Positions 44,885-53,576 of a stretch of DNA of 64,000 nt are shown in pieces. The notes under the pieces are model-generated. The model worked only from the letters and a program-made list of their open reading frames with translations, did no database searches and was not told where the DNA came from. The translations under genes were made by a program, and so were the position numbers. This DNA is from Hoeflea marina. Lineage in GTDB: Bacteria; Pseudomonadota; Alphaproteobacteria; Rhizobiales; Rhizobiaceae. The stretch covers positions 286,130-350,129 of the forward strand of contig NZ_QGTR01000001.1 in NCBI RefSeq assembly GCF_003182275.1, in the 5' to 3' direction. Position 1 is the stretch's first letter, and each line of letters opens with the position of its first letter.

Positions 44885-46015
44885 TCAGGCGGGCTGCCCG
44901 TCCGCCTGCAACTGATCGGCCATCAGTCGGTCGACATGGCCGGCGACGACGCGCGCCACCGGGTCGTGCAGAATTGTGTAATGATCGGCATCGACCGTGA
45001 TCACCCGCACCGGCCGGTCACAGAACTGCTGCCAGCCAAGTGCTTCCGGCTCGTTGCGTGCCTTGGGTGGCCGCTGCGCAGCCCGAAGCAGGGTGACCGG
45101 CCCGTCATACCGGCCGGGAACATGGCTCATGTGAGCGATCTTGTTGAAAGACAACAGGGCGCTTTCCCGCTCGTTCATCGGTATTGCTTCTCCGCGCAGG
45201 GCATTCTCGGCGAACAGCCGCTGCAGCGGCACCAGCTTGGCCCGATTGCGCCGGTCGCGCATGGCCAGTTCCAGCCGCTTGAGCCCCGACAGGCGCATCC
45301 AGAAGCGCGAATCCGTCATCTGGTCGAGGAACGGTTGCCGCACAGGCTGCTGGCGCGGGCAGTCGCTGTCGAGCATCATGACATGCGACTGTCCGGTGTT
45401 CGCCGCCGCCAGCAGCCGCGCCACCTCGAAACCCACCCCGCCGCCCATCGAATAGCCGAGTATCCGGCAGGGCCCTGACGGCTTGATCGAGCGGATGCTG
45501 TCGACGCAGTCTGCGGCGATCTCCCGCACGTCAAGCCGCGGCATCGCCTTGCCGTCAATGCCATGCATCTGCAGCCCGTAGACCGGAACGGCGTCCGACA
45601 GGCAGGAAACGACATGTCTGAATGCATAGCTGCTGCCATCGGCGCCGGGGATGAGGAACAGCGGGACTCTTCCCGGATCCCCGGCCTGCATGCATATCAT
45701 GTGCGGGCCGAAATCTGCCGGAGCCTTATCGGCTTCCCGTGCTTCGCTGGACTGGACGATCGACGCCACGCGCGCCGCAAATCCGTCAAGTGTCCTGACG
45801 CGGGCAAATTCCGCCAGGTCAATGGCCACGGAGAGCCTGGCCTCCAGCTCCATGCACAATTCGACCGCGTCGACGCTGTCGAACCGGGCAAGCTGGCCGA
45901 ACTCGACATCGGCACCCGAAGCATCTGCCGCCTTCAGCAAATCGACATTGGCGGCGCTGCCGAAGCTGATCATGTGGGCCAGCACCATCCCGCGAACTTC
46001 CGCCGCATCGGTCAT
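44885..46015 (-). CDS. ACP-thioesterase didomain protein
   Basis: The 376-residue protein joins an acyl/peptidyl carrier domain and an alpha/beta-hydrolase thioesterase. Carrier domain, about residues 1-88: DSVD at 46-49 with S47 as likely phosphopantetheine site, then ELCMELEARLSVAID. Thioesterase, about residues 104-370: PLFLIPGADGSSY (oxyanion region), GYSMGG at 187-192 with nucleophile S189, D216 or D218 in MLDSDCP, and H345 in ADHYTI. This is the architecture of the last part of NRPS/PKS modules, free-standing here. It overlaps the P450-like gene upstream by four bases (ATGA). It should need a separate loading enzyme; none is in the window. Confidence 0.82.
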   Translation of the reverse strand: MTDAAEVRGMVLAHMISFGSAANVDLLKAADASGADVEFGQLARFDSVDAVELCMELEARLSVAIDLAEFARVRTLDGFAARVASIVQSSEAREADKAPADFGPHMICMQAGDPGRVPLFLIPGADGSSYAFRHVVSCLSDAVPVYGLQMHGIDGKAMPRLDVREIAADCVDSIRSIKPSGPCRILGYSMGGGVGFEVARLLAAANTGQSHVMMLDSDCPRQQPVRQPFLDQMTDSRFWMRLSGLKRLELAMRDRRNRAKLVPLQRLFAENALRGEAIPMNERESALLSFNKIAHMSHVPGRYDGPVTLLRAAQRPPKARNEPEALGWQQFCDRPVRVITVDADHYTILHDPVARVVAGHVDRLMADQLQADGQPA

Positions 46016-47061
46016 GACAGTGCGATCTCGAGTTTTTCGGGGTAGACGAAAAGGTAATCCGCGGGTCTGAGCCTGTAGTCGGTGACCACCACTTTCCGGT
46101 CGATCAGCCCGAGCTGCCGCGTCACCTCGTTCCAGACCATCAGCGAGAGCCTCTTGCCGATGCAGGCATGCCGGCCGTAGCCGAACAGCTTGCCGAGATC
46201 CCGATGTCCTTCGGTGTCGCTGAAGGGCAGGAAATAGAGGTGCAGATTGTCGCCCTTTGAAAACGAGGTGCCAAGCACTTCACAATCGCGGCCGGCGACC
46301 CGGGCGACATAGGGAATGCTCGTGCTCGTGAACTCCGTCGGCCAGCTGATCTCGGCGAAGCCGGCGGGTGTCTGCTTGGGCAGACAGTCATGCAGCGTGG
46401 CCGAGAGCGATCCGCCCAGGGTGTCGGTGCCCAGAACGTTGAGCACCAGCGCCCGTATCGCCTCGGTCTCGCTCTGGCCGACAATACCCGCCTTCATCGC
46501 CTTCAGCGCCGTCTCGATGCTTCTGCGGGTCCCGACGCCCAGCAGCTGATCGACAAGGCGCGACACGGCCACTTCCGTGGGCGGGGTGATGCCCCCGTCA
46601 AGAGTTCGGCTTATGGCGGCGATGAGCGGAATGCTGAGCTCGGACACCAGATCGAAACTGTCGCGGTGCCGCATCGGCTCCAGCAAACGGGACACCCAGG
46701 CAGGCATCTCCCTTTGCACGATCGGCAGGCGTGAGCTGATGGCGCCCGCGAGGTCGCGGCGCAGTTCGCGATGCCGTGCACCCTCATGAAGCAGTGGCAC
46801 CTGGCCGAGAACCTCCACGGTCACGGACAGGTCGAGATTGAGGCGCTCGACCAGCCGCTCGACGAATGCGGTCAGATCGGGGGCCAGCCAATCCTCGGAC
46901 TGCTGGATCGCCAGCGAGGCTTCCGGAGTGAGGGTCGCGTAGCACCGCATGGCGGGGTCAAAGCCGAAGTGGCTATCCGGCCGGGCGAAAACCTGGCTTC
47001 GGCGTTCCGGCGAGTGATGCAGCCCGACCAATTGCAGCGCGGAATCAATCAAAGCCGTCAA
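46012..47061 (-). CDS. Degenerate cytochrome P450
   Basis: The 349-residue protein has P450 features: HxxxR at 97-101 in the C-helix, FDLVSELSIPL, an I-helix-like LGTDTLGG (210-217), RVAGRDCEVLG, and the heme loop FGYGRHACIG at 293-302 with C300 as thiolate ligand. It is about 50 residues shorter than most bacterial P450s, and the ExxR motif of the K-helix is not found; E237-I-S-W240 sits where it should be. The first possible start is TTG at 47061, directly after TGA-GGA on that strand; other TTGs at codons 4 and 11 are possible. It is coupled to the ACP-thioesterase gene. It may act on carrier-bound substrate, as some NRPS P450s do. Confidence 0.72.
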   Translation of the reverse strand: MTALIDSALQLVGLHHSPERRSQVFARPDSHFGFDPAMRCYATLTPEASLAIQQSEDWLAPDLTAFVERLVERLNLDLSVTVEVLGQVPLLHEGARHRELRRDLAGAISSRLPIVQREMPAWVSRLLEPMRHRDSFDLVSELSIPLIAAISRTLDGGITPPTEVAVSRLVDQLLGVGTRRSIETALKAMKAGIVGQSETEAIRALVLNVLGTDTLGGSLSATLHDCLPKQTPAGFAEISWPTEFTSTSIPYVARVAGRDCEVLGTSFSKGDNLHLYFLPFSDTEGHRDLGKLFGYGRHACIGKRLSLMVWNEVTRQLGLIDRKVVVTDYRLRPADYLFVYPEKLEIALS

Positions 47062-47064
47062 TCC

Positions 47065-47268
47065 TCAATGTAAACGCGACCGATCACGGGCCAGCTTATC
47101 GTGGAATTTCAGCGGAAAATCAATATGCTGCCGATGCAATTTGAGCTGCCGCCCGTCGCCCGCGCTGGTCAAGGCGATGCGACCGCAGGGCGCCGCGCGG
47201 ATGGCATCGGCAGCGTCAATCAGCCGTGAACAGGCGGATGGCCCATCCAGACCGCTGGCCGGAGGTAG
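47065..47268 (-). pseudogene. Start-less open frame upstream of the P450-like gene
   Basis: On the minus strand a frame of 67 codons between two TGA stops has a protein-like composition: helix-forming IDAADAIRAAPCGRIALTS, then QLKLHRQHIDFPLKFHDKLARD. It has no ATG or GTG start, only an internal TTG. It ends three bases before the TTG of the P450-like gene (TGA-GGA-TTG). It could be the tail of a decayed first gene of that operon, an error-shifted gene, or chance. No family recognised. Confidence 0.3.
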
Positions 47269-47786
47269 TCAGGACACGGTCGACGCGTCCCCCCAACGGA
47301 CACGACGACAGTCGCAGTGCATCGGCCCTAGGCGATGCCTTCCGGTGCTGTCGAGCGCAATCTCAACGCTCCGTTAGCTGGCGGATGGTCGCGCGGCATT
47401 GCAAGGATCCGCGTGATGTGCGGCGGGAGGATCCATGGTGTCGAAATCGGCCTCGATGGGACATTCGGCCAAGCCGATGGGACGGGAGCGCCGCATCCCC
47501 GGCAACAAGGGCAGTCACGGCATGCGGCAGTGTCTCGAAGTGGTATGAGTCCGGAACCTTGCCGGCGTGGGCGAACATCGCCCAAAGAGGGCGCCTTGCT
47601 GCTTTTCGCGGCCTCGTCAACACATTGGTGCCCGGTGAACCAGTCCGGTGGCGGCCGGCAATCCACGGATGCTTTCCTGCCCCTGCGCCTGAGTATCGGA
47701 ACGGTCGACCGAGGGCGCGTCGGTTAACCTCGCGCTAACCATAATATGTGAGTCTTCTCATGTTCCATTAACAGCCGGGGCCTGCC
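47269..47786. other. Region without a supported gene before the lipoprotein
   Basis: Several frames of 80-170 codons are open here on both strands, but none has a clear ribosome-binding site plus protein-like make-up. One minus-strand frame near 47363-47623 reads FAHAGKVPDSYHFETLPHAV in part, which looks more protein-like than the others and could be gene debris. The region must hold the promoter of the lipoprotein gene. Confidence 0.5.
47724..47745 (+). promoter_or_regulatory. CtrA-like half-conserved box and -10 box before the lipoprotein gene
   Basis: TTAA (47724-47727), seven bases, then CTAA (47735-47738) differ from the CtrA consensus TTAA-N7-TTAA by one base. CATAAT at 47740-47745 follows as a possible -10 box, about 40 bp before the GTG start. 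It is a consensus match only. Confidence 0.3.
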
Positions 47787-48629
47787 GTGACCAACTGCCG
47801 CCGTCTCCATTCGAGCCTCCTCCGTGTCGTTTTTGCGATGGTTCTGGCGGTTTCCCTCGGCGCCTGCGCCAGCCGGACGCCGCCGCGTGCCAGCGCCGTG
47901 GTGTCGCTGACAAGTGTGAGCGTGACCGCCCTCGATCCAGATGATCGCGTGTTTGCAGATCGTCTTGACGAGCGGCTCCGCGCCACCGCGGGCAGGCCCA
48001 GCCGAGATGTCGGCCAGGCGGCCACATTGGCCGTGACTGTGATCGAGCGCGGCCGGCCGGCGGCGGCGGTCTTCCTGCCCGGTGTCGGCCGCGACTTTGC
48101 CCGCTGGTCCGTTTCCGTCACCGAAGACGCCACCGGACGGGTCCTCTACTCCGGAGTGTGGCAGAGCGCCGTGTCCGGAACCGATGCTGCGGATTCGGAT
48201 GCCGGCCTGGCCGCCCGCATTGCCGGAGACGTCCGCATCCTGCTCGGGCTAGGCGCGACCGTGCCCTCTCCGATCGAAGGGCCGAAACGCGCCGTGGCCA
48301 GGCCCTCGGTACGCCCTCTGCCTTCCGAGGCGGCGCTGGATGCCGCGGGAGTGGAGGCCGCCGATCCGCTGCTCAACGGCACCGTGACCCCGACATCCGT
48401 GCCGGCTGTTGCGATGGATGAGGACGTGCCGGTGCTCGACACGTCGCGGCCGCTGCTGGCAGCCGAGTCCGATGCCCAGGCTGCGACCTCTGTCGCACCG
48501 ATTGCCGACGGTGTGCCCGCCGGGGAGGTGCCGGTTCGAGCGGCCGCGCCATCCGACGCGTCGTCCGACCCGGATGAGCCGTGCATTGTCACCATCGAGA
48601 CCGACTGTCAGTCGCCTGTCGTCAACTGA
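47787..48629 (+). CDS. Predicted lipoprotein of unknown function
   Basis: The 280-residue protein begins with a basic N-region, a hydrophobic core and the lipobox LGAC (Cys at about residue 27), so it should be lipid-anchored. A folded domain of about residues 35-155 follows (VSLTSVSVTALDPDDRVFADRLDERLR; WSVSVTEDATGRVLYSGVWQ; each in part), and then a long Ala/Pro/Asp/Val-rich, probably disordered tail. The start is a GTG. No family recognised; the domain layout suggests an envelope component. A terminator follows. Confidence 0.72.
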   Translation: MTNCRRLHSSLLRVVFAMVLAVSLGACASRTPPRASAVVSLTSVSVTALDPDDRVFADRLDERLRATAGRPSRDVGQAATLAVTVIERGRPAAAVFLPGVGRDFARWSVSVTEDATGRVLYSGVWQSAVSGTDAADSDAGLAARIAGDVRILLGLGATVPSPIEGPKRAVARPSVRPLPSEAALDAAGVEAADPLLNGTVTPTSVPAVAMDEDVPVLDTSRPLLAAESDAQAATSVAPIADGVPAGEVPVRAAAPSDASSDPDEPCIVTIETDCQSPVVN

Positions 48630-48652
48630 ACGTTCCGGAACCCGGAAGCGAA

Positions 48653-48685
48653 AAGCCCGGAAGATCAGCTTCCGGGCTTGTCGTT
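48653..48685. terminator. Bidirectional terminator between the lipoprotein gene and fghA
   Basis: AAGCCCGGAAG (48653-48663) and its perfect complement (48669-48679) enclose ATCAG. The 5' arm is preceded by an A-run and the 3' arm is followed by GTCGTTG. It sits between two convergent genes. Confidence 0.8.
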
Positions 48686-48719
48686 GTCCGCTGTACTTCT
48701 GTCTTTCCGCAATCAGATC

Positions 48720-49591
48720 CTAGGCTTGCGCCAGTCTGCTCGCGTGCCAGGCGAGGTGGTCGTCCATGAAGGTCGAGATGAAGTTGTAGGAGTGGTCGTA
48801 GCCTTCGTGCAGCCGGTATGTGAGCGGAATCCCGGCCTTGCGGCAGGCGTCCTCGAACAGCCACGGCATCAGGCCGGTTTCCAGATACTGGTCCGACTTG
48901 CCCTGATCGACCAGAAACTCGGGGAAGCGCGCCCCGTCCGCGATCAGCAGGGTTGCGTCATGGCCGCGCCAGGCGGCCTGGTCCGGGCCGAGATAGGCGG
49001 TCAGCGCGCCAACGGACCAGTTGGCGGTCGAGGGCTGCACGATCGGCGCGAAGGCCGAACAGCTCTTGAACCGGTCGGGATGGCGCAGCGCCAGCGTCAG
49101 CGCTCCGTGGCCGCCCATCGAGTGGCCGAAGATCCCCTGGCGGCTCATGTCGGCGGGAAAGTGCCCCGCGATCACCGCCGACAGCTCGTCGATGATGTGG
49201 CTTTCCATGCGGAAATTGGCCGACCACGGCTCCTCGGTGGCGTCGAGATAGAAGGCCGCGCCCTTGCCGAGCTGCCAGCTGGCGTCGTCGGGCACGTGAT
49301 CGCCGCGCGGCGATGTGTCGGGGCAGACGATGATCAGCCCGTGCTCGGCGGCCATGCGGCGGTACTCGCCCTTGTCCATGACGTTGGCATGGGTGCAGGT
49401 GAGCCCGGAGAGGTACCACAGCACCGGGCAGAGCTGCTCCTTGGCCTGAGGCGGCACGAACACCGCGAAGGTCATGTCGCAGCCGCAGGCGTCCGACTCG
49501 ATGGTGTAGACACCCTGCCGTCCGCCATGCACCTTGGCGTCCGAGATGATCTGCATCGGCTTGAGGACGGCGGCTGCGCTGGAATGCGGCA

Positions 49592-49592
<1 letters not shown>
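48720..49592 (-). CDS. fghA: S-formylglutathione hydrolase
   Basis: It splits S-formylglutathione to formate and glutathione, the second step of glutathione-dependent formaldehyde oxidation. The 290-residue esterase has YLSGLTCTHAN (oxyanion region, about residues 60-70), the nucleophile elbow GHSMGG with S158, and EGYDHSYNFI with the catalytic His near residue 270. The ATG at 49592 overlaps the stop of the dehydrogenase gene; M13 (MQIISDAKVHGG) is an alternative start closer to the usual N-terminus. It forms an operon with the next gene. Confidence 0.95.
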
Positions 49593-50701
<1,109 letters not shown>

Positions 50702-50798
50702 TGTCTGTCTCCCGATGACACGGCGGAATCGATATCGGCTGCACAGTGTCAGAGCAGGGCACGCGGCTCAACCCTGAATGCATCGGGAGAGGGAACGA

Positions 50799-51179
50799 TT
50801 ATTTGACCGCAGCGGCGACGGTCGCCAGGCGTGTTTCCAGCAGTTCGATGCCGGCCAGCGCCTGGGTGTTGAGCTCCCGCAACCGGGCGAGTTCCCCCGT
50901 CATCTCGTCAAGCGCGGTCTGCAGGCCCTGCGGGCGCGGCGCCTCGCCGTTGCCGCTGATCAGCCAGGCCGGGGACACACCCATCACGCCCGCCAATGTC
51001 ATCAACTTGTTGGAGCGCGGTTCCGAGCGGTCGTTTTCCCATTCCGCCAGCGTCTCCTCGGTGACGCCGATATGCGAGGCGACTTCCGCCGTCTCCATGC
51101 CGGTGAGATCGCGCGCATGGGTGATGCGTCCGCCAAGCGTGTCGTCGTCACTGGCAAAATTCTGGGTGAGGTTCGTCAT
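50799..51179 (-). CDS. XRE-family regulator with C-terminal coiled coil
   Basis: This 126-residue protein has a Cro/CI-type HTH (about residues 15-75) and a C-terminal helix (about 88-122, rich in Leu and Glu: ALDEMTGELARLRELNTQAL) that probably forms a coiled-coil dimer. AAGGAG lies six bases before the ATG at 51179; the open frame reaches 51329. About 40 of 49 residues around its HTH match the regulator at 40261-40929, including GVSPAWLISGNGE, but it lacks that protein's membrane segments. It lies upstream of the formaldehyde operon on the same strand. Confidence 0.82.
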   Translation of the reverse strand: MTNLTQNFASDDDTLGGRITHARDLTGMETAEVASHIGVTEETLAEWENDRSEPRSNKLMTLAGVMGVSPAWLISGNGEAPRPQGLQTALDEMTGELARLRELNTQALAGIELLETRLATVAAAVK

Positions 51180-51440
51180 GGGCAACTCCTTCTCGCGCGT
51201 CCGGTCCGACGCCATCTGCGGGCGGTTCACCGGATTGCGGCCGCCCAATTCCGGCTCTATGTGCCACCGCTGGCTGGAAAACACAAGGTTTATGCAATTA
51301 TTTCGTGCGCAGAGTGTTGAAATATACAATTCAGGATAGTATCCCGGCGCGAATGCAAGGGGTTCACAGGCACACGGCAGACTGATCAGGAATCCATCGC
51401 CAGCGTGCAGGAGGCGGCTGCGGGCAGCGCATCGTCTCAG

Positions 51441-52199
51441 TCAGGCGGCCGGAATGCCGGCCTCCAGGGGCTGCCACGCGGTCGCATCATCGCGGGCCGG
51501 CCCGAATACGGCCTCGAAGGTCTCCCGCAGCCTTATGTCGACCTCGTGCATGTCCACAGGCAGTCCGAGATCGACGAGGCTGGTGACGCCGTGGTCGCTG
51601 ATGCCGCAGGAGACGATCCCCGAGAAGTGCTCGAGATCCGGATCGACATTGAGCGAAAGGCCGTGAAAGCTCACCCATTTCCGCAGCCGGATGCCGATGG
51701 CGGCGATCTTGTCCTCCTGCATCGACCCGTCCGCCTCGCGCGGCTTGTCGGGACGGCGCACCCAGACCCCGACACGGTCCTCGCGCCGTTCGCCGGTGAC
51801 GTTCATGCTCGCCAGCGTTCCGATCGCCAGCGCCTCCAGCGCGGCGACGAAGGCGCGCACGTCGGGACGGCGGCGCTTGAGGTCGAGCATCACATAGACG
51901 ACGCGCTGGCCCGGGCCGTGATAGGTGAACTCGCCGCCCCGTCCGGTGGAAAACACCGGGAAACGGTCGGGCGAAACCAGGTCGGCCGGGTCGGCGCTGG
52001 TGCCGGATGTGTAGAGGGGAGGGTGCTCGATGAGCCAGACCAGTTCGTCGGCACGGCCCGCGGCGATCTCGCCGGCCTCGAATTCCATTCGCGCCACCGC
52101 CTCCTCGTAGGGGACGGGGTTCGAGGCCACGCGCCAGCGCACCGGAGGGCTGCCTTCGGCGGCGAAGAAGCGTGTTTCAAGCTCGTTGCGAAGTGTCAT
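51441..52199 (-). CDS. lipB: Octanoyltransferase LipB
   Basis: LipB moves octanoate from octanoyl-ACP to lipoyl domains, the first step of lipoate synthesis. The 252-residue protein has [14 protein letters not shown] (about residues 56-69), the signature [19 protein letters not shown] (in part; about 87-105), the lysine region [18 protein letters not shown] and the catalytic Cys in [16 protein letters not shown]. Length is usual. It stands alone on the minus strand between an XRE gene and tRNA-Leu. The 261 bp upstream of the XRE start and downstream of lipB hold no gene. Confidence 0.95.
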   Translation of the reverse strand: MTLRNELETRFFAAEGSPPVRWRVASNPVPYEEAVARMEFEAGEIAAGRADELVWLIEHPPLYTSGTSADPADLVSPDRFPVFSTGRGGEFTYHGPGQRVVYVMLDLKRRRPDVRAFVAALEALAIGTLASMNVTGERREDRVGVWVRRPDKPREADGSMQEDKIAAIGIRLRKWVSFHGLSLNVDPDLEHFSGIVSCGISDHGVTSLVDLGLPVDMHEVDIRLRETFEAVFGPARDDATAWQPLEAGIPAA

Positions 52200-52315
52200 G
52201 CACTTTCCTAGCGCCGTGCCGAAAGGCTGGCAAGCTTTGGAGAGGGAGGCGGCGGGCGCAATTGCTCCTTACCGCCGATCGAGCCACGGCAGCCGGCATT
52301 CCCGAATCCGGACAA

Positions 52316-52339
52316 CAAAAAACCCGCCGAAGCGGGTTT
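52316..52339 (-). terminator. Terminator of tRNA-Leu (minus strand)
   Basis: On the minus strand AAACCCGC-TTCG-GCGGGTTT (plus-strand 52320-52339) is followed by TTTTGTTG. The perfect 8-bp stem, UUCG loop and T-run make a clear intrinsic terminator 16 bp after the tRNA end. Confidence 0.9.
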
Positions 52340-52354
52340 CTCGATGCGGAGAAA

Positions 52355-52439
52355 TGGTGCGGTCGAGAAGACTCGAACTTCCACGGGTTGCCCCACAGCG
52401 ACCTCAACGCTGCGCGTCTACCAATTCCGCCACGACCGC
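52355..52439 (-). tRNA. tRNA-Leu(GAG)
   Basis: An 85-nt class II tRNA on the minus strand: acceptor GCGGTCG/CGACCGC, D-arm GCGGAATTGGTAGACGC, anticodon stem CAGCG/CGCTG with loop TTGAGGT (anticodon GAG), a long variable arm, T-loop TTCGAGT and an encoded CCA (complement of 52355-52357). It decodes CUC and CUU. A terminator follows. Confidence 0.97.
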
Positions 52440-52794
52440 ACGTGGTAGAGCCGAACCGCGTCGGCGCGCTGCATGTAGCAAATGGCCATGAGGTGCACAA
52501 GCGCAATTGCCACAAAAATACGATTGCGCGCGACCATGGCCTTGAGCAGCCGGCAAGCCTTGGGAATCAGGTGGTTCATCGTCGATCCGCCGGGTTGTCG
52601 GAGACAGCGATAGGGCTTCCAACCGGTCCCGGTCGAGCAGGCTGCCGATTTGCTGCGGGTGGAGCGTTGCGGCGCCGCGCCGTCGATCGCAACGGCTTGC
52701 ATCCCGACCGCTCGACCGCTGATCCCGATTCGAGATCCCAGGCTCTCGAGAGCCTCTCAGGAGCTGCTGCCCGCCGCTGCCGGCAGGGCCGGCG
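52440..52794. other. Region without a supported gene between tRNA-Leu and the 95-residue gene
   Basis: The stretch of 355 bp must hold the tRNA-Leu promoter. A minus-strand frame near 52418-52579 encodes a short hydrophobic segment (RIFVAIALVHLMAICYM), but it runs into the tRNA gene and lacks a ribosome-binding site, so I do not call it. Nothing else is seen. Confidence 0.5.
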
Positions 52795-53082
52795 TCATGC
52801 GGCGTCGGTCTTCCGCAGCATGTTGGTTTCCCAGGCGAGGACCAGCAGGTCCTGCCATGCGCGGTGCACGCGCTCCGCCTCCAGAAGCTCCTCTTCGGGG
52901 CTGGCGGATGCGCGCATGTCGTCAAGAATAGCGGACGAGACGGCGCAGACCTTCGAAATCGAAATCATCACCGATGCCTTCTTGGGCGCCGGCGTGGACT
53001 CTTTTGTCAGCGTTCCAAGAATTGCATGCTTGTTCCGCTCGTAGAGTGTCGAGAGATTTCTGTTTCGCTCATAAAATTGCAT
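52795..53082 (-). CDS. Small hypothetical protein (95 residues)
   Basis: The protein has a polar N-terminal third (MQFYERNRNLSTLYERNKH), a middle segment with many Ser and Val, and a C-terminal acidic-to-amphipathic helix (ASPEEELLEAERVHRAWQDL). No signal peptide or membrane segment. GGGGA lies eight bases before the ATG, and a short palindrome (GACTCA-N8-TGAGTC) lies 65 bp upstream. Codon use looks coding. No family recognised; it may be a small cytoplasmic regulator or a part of a larger unrecognised group. Confidence 0.55.
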   Translation of the reverse strand: MQFYERNRNLSTLYERNKHAILGTLTKESTPAPKKASVMISISKVCAVSSAILDDMRASASPEEELLEAERVHRAWQDLLVLAWETNMLRKTDAA

Positions 53083-53576
53083 TCAAGTATCCCCAGCTAT
53101 CAGGAACTGCCACCGCTCACAATTGTCGAATCGGCCCCAGCTCCATGACTCAAAGTATTGTGAGTCGATGTGACAAGTCTAGCCCGTTGATTTGACTGAT
53201 GAGCCGGGCGGTGATCTGCCGTTGCCCGGACTGGTTGCTGGTCTTGGCGAGAGTTGCAGAGGATCGCCGGCCGACGCGGACCGAAACCCGCCTCGGCCCT
53301 GGGCCGACCGGTGGCGACTGTGCGGGCCGGTGATCCGGCTGCCGGCGCTCAGCCGGCCTTGTGGCTGCATCTGCCATCGCGCCCGGAACGGCGCGATCCG
53401 CCGGCAGCGGTGAGGGCCGTCCATCCGCATGGCGATCCCTGGCGTTTCTTTGGTGTCCGAATTGCGCTCGCGGCCCCTTTGTGTGCATTTGCCGAAACCG
53501 TTATGCTGCGGCGAGATTCCCAACCGCCGCGTTGACCTCGCCGCCCTCAAGCCGTTCAAACCCGCGAGCCCTGGCC
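53083..53576. other. Region without a supported gene upstream of mgtE
   Basis: This 494-bp region lies between two divergent genes, so it contains both promoters. The frames on both strands are Arg/Pro-rich and look like shadow frames. Apart from the palindrome at 53147-53166 I see no motif. I do not see the conserved core of an M-box magnesium riboswitch, but I could not fold the region. Confidence 0.5.
53147..53166. promoter_or_regulatory. Short palindrome upstream of the 95-residue gene
   Basis: GACTCA and TGAGTC form perfect 6-bp arms around AAGTATTG. Position, 65 bp before the start of the minus-strand gene, suits an operator, but no protein is known to bind it. Confidence 0.35.

Noticed and set aside
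52418-52579. A minus-strand small membrane protein overlapping tRNA-Leu
   Set aside because: It has a hydrophobic stretch but no ribosome-binding site, and its last codons run into the tRNA gene, so the frame is most likely accidental.
53361-53576. An upstream extension of MgtE
   Set aside because: The added residues are Arg/Ser/Pro-rich and unlike the family; MgtE homologues begin near the chosen ATG.
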